A stretch of 64,000 bases of DNA from NCBI GenBank assembly GCA_030843315.1, contig JAUUPT010000013.1:10834-74833 (forward strand), given 5' to 3'. Of the stretch, positions 59,894-64,000 are shown piece after piece. The translations under genes were made by a program, and so were the position numbers. The notes under the pieces were generated by a model that saw nothing but the letters and a program-made list of their open reading frames with translations, ran no database searches and was not told where the DNA came from. Numbering within the stretch: the stretch's first letter is position 1; each line of letters opens with the position of its first letter. Source of the DNA: Bacteroidaceae bacterium (GTDB lineage: Bacteria > Bacteroidota > Bacteroidia > Bacteroidales > Bacteroidaceae).

Positions 59894-61792
59894 ATGATAC
59901 GAAGAATATGTAACAAACTATTGGCCATAGCTGCTGTCAGCGTGCTGTGTGCTTCTTGCGATTTCCTGGACGTAGTCCCTCAGAGTTCGGCTACAATAGA
60001 TGATATTTATAAGACTCAGAACAAGGCTGAACAGATGGTTCTTTCTTGCTACAAGGAGATACCTAACTATTTTCATCCGCAGGCTTTCCCTGACTGGACA
60101 GCCGGAAACGACTTTGTGACGGGATGGTACGGATCTGTACGTTGGTTCCACTTCAAGAGTTTGCTTTATGGATTGGAGTCTCCTACTTCTACTTACTACT
60201 CCTTATGGAGTAATACGGCTGCGTCTTATCCCACCGGTGTACAGCAAAAGAGTGTATGGGAGGGTATCCGCTACTGCTATAACGTATTGAACAACATAGA
60301 CCGTGTGCCCAATATCGACCCTAAGAAGTTGAACTATTACAAGGGCGAAGCCCTGTTCCTGATTGGTTATTATCATCAGATTATGCTGGAATATTATGGA
60401 CCGGTAGTTATTGTAGATAAAGAAATACCGATGAGCAGTTCGCCTGCCGAAATGAATGTACCTCGTAGTACTTACGACCAGTGTGTGGATTTTATATCAA
60501 ACAAGTATACGGAAGCGGCCACTTATCTTCCTGCCCGTTGGCCGGAAACCGGTAATTACAACCGTGCTACTGCCGCTACTGCATTGGCTTATAAGGCTCG
60601 TCTGCTGTTGTATGCCGCTTCGCCGTTGGTCAATGGAAACAGCGAATACTATGCCAACTTTAAGAATCCGGACGGCACTCCATTGATGAATCTGACCTAT
60701 GATAGGGAAAAGTGGAAAAAAGCGATGGATTCGGCAAAAGAAGCCATTGACTTCTGTGAAAAGAATGGCTACAAACTTTACGGCGGCTCTACTTCTGATC
60801 CTAAGGTAGGTAAGGACAACTATCATGAAGCCTTTACCGGTCCTTCAGGTAAGTTCAATCTGGAAAACTGGAATGAAACGCTTTTCGGATATGCCGATCA
60901 GGGAACGGCCAGCTACAACATCAAGAATATGGGGCCGCGTGTAGGCATCAACCAATATTCGGGCGAAGGTTTCCGTGGTTATCTGATTCCTACTTCCGAT
61001 TGTATCAACCGCTACTACACCAAGAACGGGTTGCCGTGGGCGGATGATCCTGAAACCAAGAATCTTGATCCGTATGAGATTGCTCCGGGTGACAGTACCG
61101 TGCGTCTCCACCGCAATCGTGAACCGCGCTTCTACGCTTCTATTGGCTTTGACCGTGGAGAATATGAGATACAGGGCGGTACGCGTATCCTGCATTGCCG
61201 TCGTGGCGAAGAACAGCAGAATGACGGTGACGTGAGCCATGAATATCAGTCGGACAACGGTTACTTCTGCCAGAAATGGGTGTCGAAGGCTGATTCTTAC
61301 GACTGGAACAGTAAGGCGTATACTAACAGTACATATGCTTTCCCCTTCATGCGCCTGGCGGAAATTTATCTGAGCTATGCCGAGGCTGATTTTGAGTATA
61401 ACGGTACATTAAGTCCTACCAGCTTATCCTACCTGAACAAGATACGTCAGCGTTGCGGTTTGCCCAATTTTGAGGATTCATGGGCAATGGCAGGAGGCAT
61501 ACCTACGGGTGAAAAGTTGCGCGAGGTATTGCACGATGAGCGTAGCATCGAGTTCGCTATGGAAGGACGTCGTTTCCATGATATCCGCCGTTGGAAGATT
61601 GCAGATAAGGAAATGATGCGCAAGCAGACTGCATGGAACCTTGAGGGGAGAACTGCTGAAGAGTTTTACCAACTGGGAGAGATGAGAGAGAGCGGAACGA
61701 GAGTGTTCGATGTTCCTAAGAGCTATTGGCTGGCTATCCCGTTGGATCAGATTCAGATAAACTCTAATCTGGTACAGAATCCCGGATATTAA
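59894..61792 (+). CDS. SusD-like glycan-binding lipoprotein (pair 3)
   Basis: The 632-aa surface lipoprotein has a signal with lipobox LCASC (Cys about 22) and is longer than the usual 500-550 residues. Family features are KAEQMVLSCYKEIPNYFHP near the start, the helical repeat with GEALFLIGYYHQIMLEYYGP, DERSIEFAMEGRRFHDIRRW and the final YWLAIPLDQIQINSNLVQN. The extra length is mostly in the middle, where SusD proteins usually contact the glycan. It is paired with SusC3 and followed by a terminator. Confidence 0.93.
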   Translation: MIRRICNKLLAIAAVSVLCASCDFLDVVPQSSATIDDIYKTQNKAEQMVLSCYKEIPNYFHPQAFPDWTAGNDFVTGWYGSVRWFHFKSLLYGLESPTSTYYSLWSNTAASYPTGVQQKSVWEGIRYCYNVLNNIDRVPNIDPKKLNYYKGEALFLIGYYHQIMLEYYGPVVIVDKEIPMSSSPAEMNVPRSTYDQCVDFISNKYTEAATYLPARWPETGNYNRATAATALAYKARLLLYAASPLVNGNSEYYANFKNPDGTPLMNLTYDREKWKKAMDSAKEAIDFCEKNGYKLYGGSTSDPKVGKDNYHEAFTGPSGKFNLENWNETLFGYADQGTASYNIKNMGPRVGINQYSGEGFRGYLIPTSDCINRYYTKNGLPWADDPETKNLDPYEIAPGDSTVRLHRNREPRFYASIGFDRGEYEIQGGTRILHCRRGEEQQNDGDVSHEYQSDNGYFCQKWVSKADSYDWNSKAYTNSTYAFPFMRLAEIYLSYAEADFEYNGTLSPTSLSYLNKIRQRCGLPNFEDSWAMAGGIPTGEKLREVLHDERSIEFAMEGRRFHDIRRWKIADKEMMRKQTAWNLEGRTAEEFYQLGEMRESGTRVFDVPKSYWLAIPLDQIQINSNLVQNPGY

Positions 61793-61815
61793 TTCCCGGA
61801 CAGATATTATATAAC

Positions 61816-61857
61816 AAGATGTCTCTTTCCTGTGGTGGAGAGAGGCATCTTTGTTTT
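61816..61857 (+). terminator. Intrinsic terminator after SusD3
   Basis: AAGATGTCTCT at 61816-61826 pairs with AGAGGCATCTT at 61841-61851, with a single U-G pair on the plus strand, and is followed by TGTTTT. It lies 24 nt after the SusD3 stop and faces the convergent ybeY gene. Confidence 0.8.
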
Positions 61858-61901
61858 AAGGGAAGGAACTTTCGTTGTGAAGTTCCGTTGATGGTGGCTT
61901 T

Positions 61902-62312
61902 TTATCGCATTGCCAGCGCCTTGTTTTCCGCCTCTTCCATAATCTCCCGTTCTCCCGGTCCCTTGTCGTTGATGCCACACAGGTGTAGGATGCCGTGGAT
62001 AATGACGCGATGCAGCTCCGTATCGTAATCGCTGCCGAACTGTTCGGCATTGGTGCGCACGGTATCAAGGCTGATGAAGAGATCGCCGCTGAGGCGGTTG
62101 CCTTCGCAGTAATCAAAGGTGATGATGTCGGTGTAGTAATCATGTTGCAGATACTGGCGGTTTACTTCGAGTATCTTCTCGTCGGAGCAGAAGATATAGG
62201 CGATTTCACCGACTTTTTTTCCATAAGTGGCGGCAACGGATTTAATCCATTCCGTCGTTTCGCGTTTGCTGATGGCGGGCATTTCTACGCCGTCTGTTTG
62301 ATAAGAAACCAT
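61902..62312 (-). CDS. ybeY: Endoribonuclease YbeY (rRNA maturation factor)
   Basis: This metal-dependent RNase is needed for maturation of the 16S rRNA 3' end and ribosome quality control. The 136-aa protein has the family motif HGILHLCGINDKG. The canonical form is HGxLHLxGxxH, so the third His ligand is replaced here by Asp, which can still bind zinc. TDIITFDY and SGDLFISLD upstream are typical. It lies 19 nt after the SpmA/SpmB gene on the same strand, probably one operon. Confidence 0.93.
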   Translation of the reverse strand: MVSYQTDGVEMPAISKRETTEWIKSVAATYGKKVGEIAYIFCSDEKILEVNRQYLQHDYYTDIITFDYCEGNRLSGDLFISLDTVRTNAEQFGSDYDTELHRVIIHGILHLCGINDKGPGEREIMEEAENKALAMR

Positions 62313-62331
62313 ATCGAGTAGGGGTTAAGAA

Positions 62332-63564
62332 TTAAAAGAAGAATATATAACTGATGATGATGGCAGCGATGATACCGGCAAAGTCGGCTATCAGTCCGCA
62401 GGTGACGGCATTGCGTGTCTTGGTGATGCCTACGCTGCCGAAGTAGACGGCAAGGATGTAGAACGTAGTGTCCGAAGCGCCGCGGGCTACACAACTCATG
62501 CGGCCAACGAAGGAGTCCACTCCATACTGCTTCATTGTGTCAATCATCAGTCCGTTGGCACCGCTACCGCTCAACGATTTCATCAATGCAGTGGGCAGAG
62601 CACCTACAAAGCTGGTGTCTACGCCGAAGAAGCCAACTACATAGCCGATGCCGTTCACCAGCAAATCCATCGCGCCGGAAGTGCGGAAAACCGCGATTCC
62701 AACGAGAAAAGCCACCAGATAGGGAATGATGCGTACGGCCGTAGTGAAGCCTTCTTTGGCTCCTTCAATAAAAGCGTCGTATACATTGATCTTCTTCCAT
62801 AGCCCCCACAGGATGAACAGCAGGATGATGGAGAAGAGTATCACGTTGGCAATCAGCGTGGAGTATATGCCCATTTCTTCGCGGCTTATCCGGGTAAACA
62901 GATAGATGAGAGCGGCAAAGAAGAGGCTGATGCAGCCGATAAGGATCAGGATAGGCTTGTTCAGCAGGTTGATGCGCTGGGCAATGCTGACGGCAATAAC
63001 ACCCACTACGGTGGAGATGGCAGTGGTGATAAGTATGGGGATAAAGATATCGGTAGGCTGTGCCGCTCCCAGTTGTGCGCGATACATCATGATACTGATC
63101 GGGATAAGTATCAGCCCGGAAGTATTGAGCACCAGGAACATCACCATCGGATTGGTTGCCGTGTCCTTGTTTGGGTTCAGCTCTTGCAGCTCCTTCATGG
63201 CTTTCAGCCCCATTGGCGTGGCGGCATTGTCCAGTCCCAGCATATTGGCGGAGAGGTTCATAAAGATAGACCCCATAGCCGGATGCCCTTTCGGTATCTC
63301 GGGAAAAAGACGGCAGAACACAGGGCTCAACCAGCGGGACAGGGCATTAATCATGCCGCTCTTCTCACCTATCTTCATGATGCCCAGCCACAAGGCGAGT
63401 ATTCCCGTCAGTCCAAGGGATATTTCGAATGCAGTTTTCGAGGAAGCAAACGTGGAGTTGACAAGCTCCGTGAAGATTTCAGTGTTGCCCATGAACAGGA
63501 GTTGGATAAGTGCCACAATGAAAGCGATAACGAAGAATGCTATCCAAATATAATTTAAAACCAT
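62332..63564 (-). CDS. Fused SpmA/SpmB-type nucleoside-recognition membrane protein
   Basis: The 410-aa inner-membrane protein joins two halves that are separate proteins in Bacillus (spore maturation proteins A and B). The first half (about 1-210) has NMLGLDNAATPMGLKAM, and the second (about 240-410) has LSGSGANGLMIDTMKQYG and ARGASDTTFYILAVYFG. About ten hydrophobic segments are seen. Non-sporulating Bacteroides keep this fusion; the transported or recognised compound is not known, and the nucleoside link comes only from the domain name. It heads the cluster with ybeY. Confidence 0.85.
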   Translation of the reverse strand: MVLNYIWIAFFVIAFIVALIQLLFMGNTEIFTELVNSTFASSKTAFEISLGLTGILALWLGIMKIGEKSGMINALSRWLSPVFCRLFPEIPKGHPAMGSIFMNLSANMLGLDNAATPMGLKAMKELQELNPNKDTATNPMVMFLVLNTSGLILIPISIMMYRAQLGAAQPTDIFIPILITTAISTVVGVIAVSIAQRINLLNKPILILIGCISLFFAALIYLFTRISREEMGIYSTLIANVILFSIILLFILWGLWKKINVYDAFIEGAKEGFTTAVRIIPYLVAFLVGIAVFRTSGAMDLLVNGIGYVVGFFGVDTSFVGALPTALMKSLSGSGANGLMIDTMKQYGVDSFVGRMSCVARGASDTTFYILAVYFGSVGITKTRNAVTCGLIADFAGIIAAIIISYIFFF

Positions 63565-63587
63565 AAAATAACGCGTTGTTTTGCGTG

Positions 63588-63595
63588 CAAAAGTA
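63588..63595 (-). promoter_or_regulatory. -7 element for the SpmAB-ybeY cluster
   Basis: CAAAAGTA reads TACTTTTG on the minus strand, 24 bp upstream of the ATG at 63564. It is a full match to TAnnTTTG. Confidence 0.5.
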
Positions 63596-63948
63596 GGAAT
63601 ATCTTTCTATTTAGCATGATAAATAGATGGATTATTGCATTTATTGGGGCAATATTACCGATATGTATACAAATGCCGCCTTGCCTTTGAACTCTGATGT
63701 CGGAAGAATGCACAACTTTAATTGTAATTAATTGATAATAAACTAACTCTCTCTTGCATGAGCTGACTCCGAATACTGCGAAAGTGAAAAGTTTGTTTGT
63801 TCGCTCTGATGCGCTTGCTTTAGACTTATTTAATATAATAAAAAGGTAAAAAACGTCAATTGTACCATTCTGTAAGAGGGAAGATACTTCTATTTCGGAG
63901 ATAAAATATATCTTTATCACTATATATCATACAACGAATAAGGTCTCT
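63596..63948. other. A/T-rich intergenic region at the right edge
   Basis: No convincing gene, hairpin or repeat is seen. A 121-codon open frame on the minus strand (63555-63920) lacks a signal, a family motif and a ribosome site, and it crosses the SpmAB promoter, so it was not called. Confidence 0.5.
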
Positions 63949-64000
63949 ATGCTGAAAAAAACGTTTCTTGTCTGCCTCTTTTTACATCTGGTTTTAGGTA
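63949..64000 (+). CDS. Start of a secreted or membrane protein gene, cut by the right edge
   Basis: ATG 63949 opens MLKKTFLVCLFLHLVLG, a clear basic-hydrophobic signal sequence; only 17 codons are visible. HTCS sensors and outer-membrane proteins both start in this way. As it follows a SusC/D pair that lacks its own regulator, an HTCS is a reasonable guess but cannot be shown here. Confidence 0.45.
   Translation, partial: MLKKTFLVCLFLHLVLG

Noticed and set aside
63555..63920. 121-codon open frame on the minus strand at the right edge
   Set aside because: It crosses the promoter of the SpmAB gene, has no ribosome site, and its translation shows no domain or signal.

Overview
The window reads as a chromosomal segment of a gut Bacteroides species; the species cannot be named from sequence alone. 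The evidence is three SusC/SusD pairs, a one-protein hybrid two-component regulator, many secreted glycoside hydrolases with Bacteroidota lipoprotein signals, and Bacteroides-type -7 elements (TAnnTTTG) upstream of many genes. No rRNA, tRNA, CRISPR array, transposase or phage gene was seen.

Layout. (1) 1-6563, minus strand: the edge of a polysaccharide utilization locus (PUL) with a truncated lipoprotein gene, a GH43, a GH3 and a GH31 alpha-xylosidase-like enzyme. This set fits removal of xylose, arabinose and glucose side groups from a hemicellulose such as xyloglucan or arabinoxylan. (2) 6824-25044: housekeeping genes. These are lgt, a panE-like reductase, ychF, an MBL-fold hydrolase, an HD phosphohydrolase, polA, a polyprenyl synthetase, the overlapping cluster dtd-mazG-like-deoC, and the cluster mnmG-apt-uvrC. 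Three secreted proteins of unknown role (270, 581 and 130 aa) lie among them. (3) 25142-31346: an accessory stretch with an Ere/ChaN-like secreted protein, a membrane-anchored TPR/LuxR regulator followed by an outer-membrane barrel receptor, and a DUF6266-type protein. (4) 31496-61792, plus strand: a large composite PUL region. SusC1/SusD1 and a GH2 are followed by one HTCS regulator. Then come SusC2/SusD2, a GH43 with an inserted domain, three GH43 lipoproteins, an unassigned 676-aa secreted protein and a mutarotase, and finally SusC3/SusD3 with no enzymes. (5) 61902-63564, minus strand: ybeY and a fused SpmA/SpmB protein. The first codons of another secreted protein run off the right edge.

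How it works together (inference). The HTCS would sense an oligosaccharide in the periplasm and switch on SusC/D import and the GH43/GH2 enzymes. The GH43 types point to an arabinose-rich pectic side chain or arabinogalactan. The mutarotase would convert the released sugar anomers.

The most unusual signals are intergenic. There are two unrelated tandem repeats with exactly the same 22-bp period (4027-4092, 49892-49957) and an 11-bp repeat array arranged head to head (30485-30557). A dispersed repeat is found at 6784-6836 and 36230-36283 and supplies the lgt stop codon. A perfect 27-bp inverted repeat lies at 6692-6770. Two 14-bp boxes 73 bp apart flank the promoter of a DUF3836 gene, and an attenuator-like terminator sits in the leader of the leftmost gene. 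Among proteins, the GH43 with a domain inserted before its last propeller blade and the 676-aa unassigned protein are the best candidates for new biochemistry.
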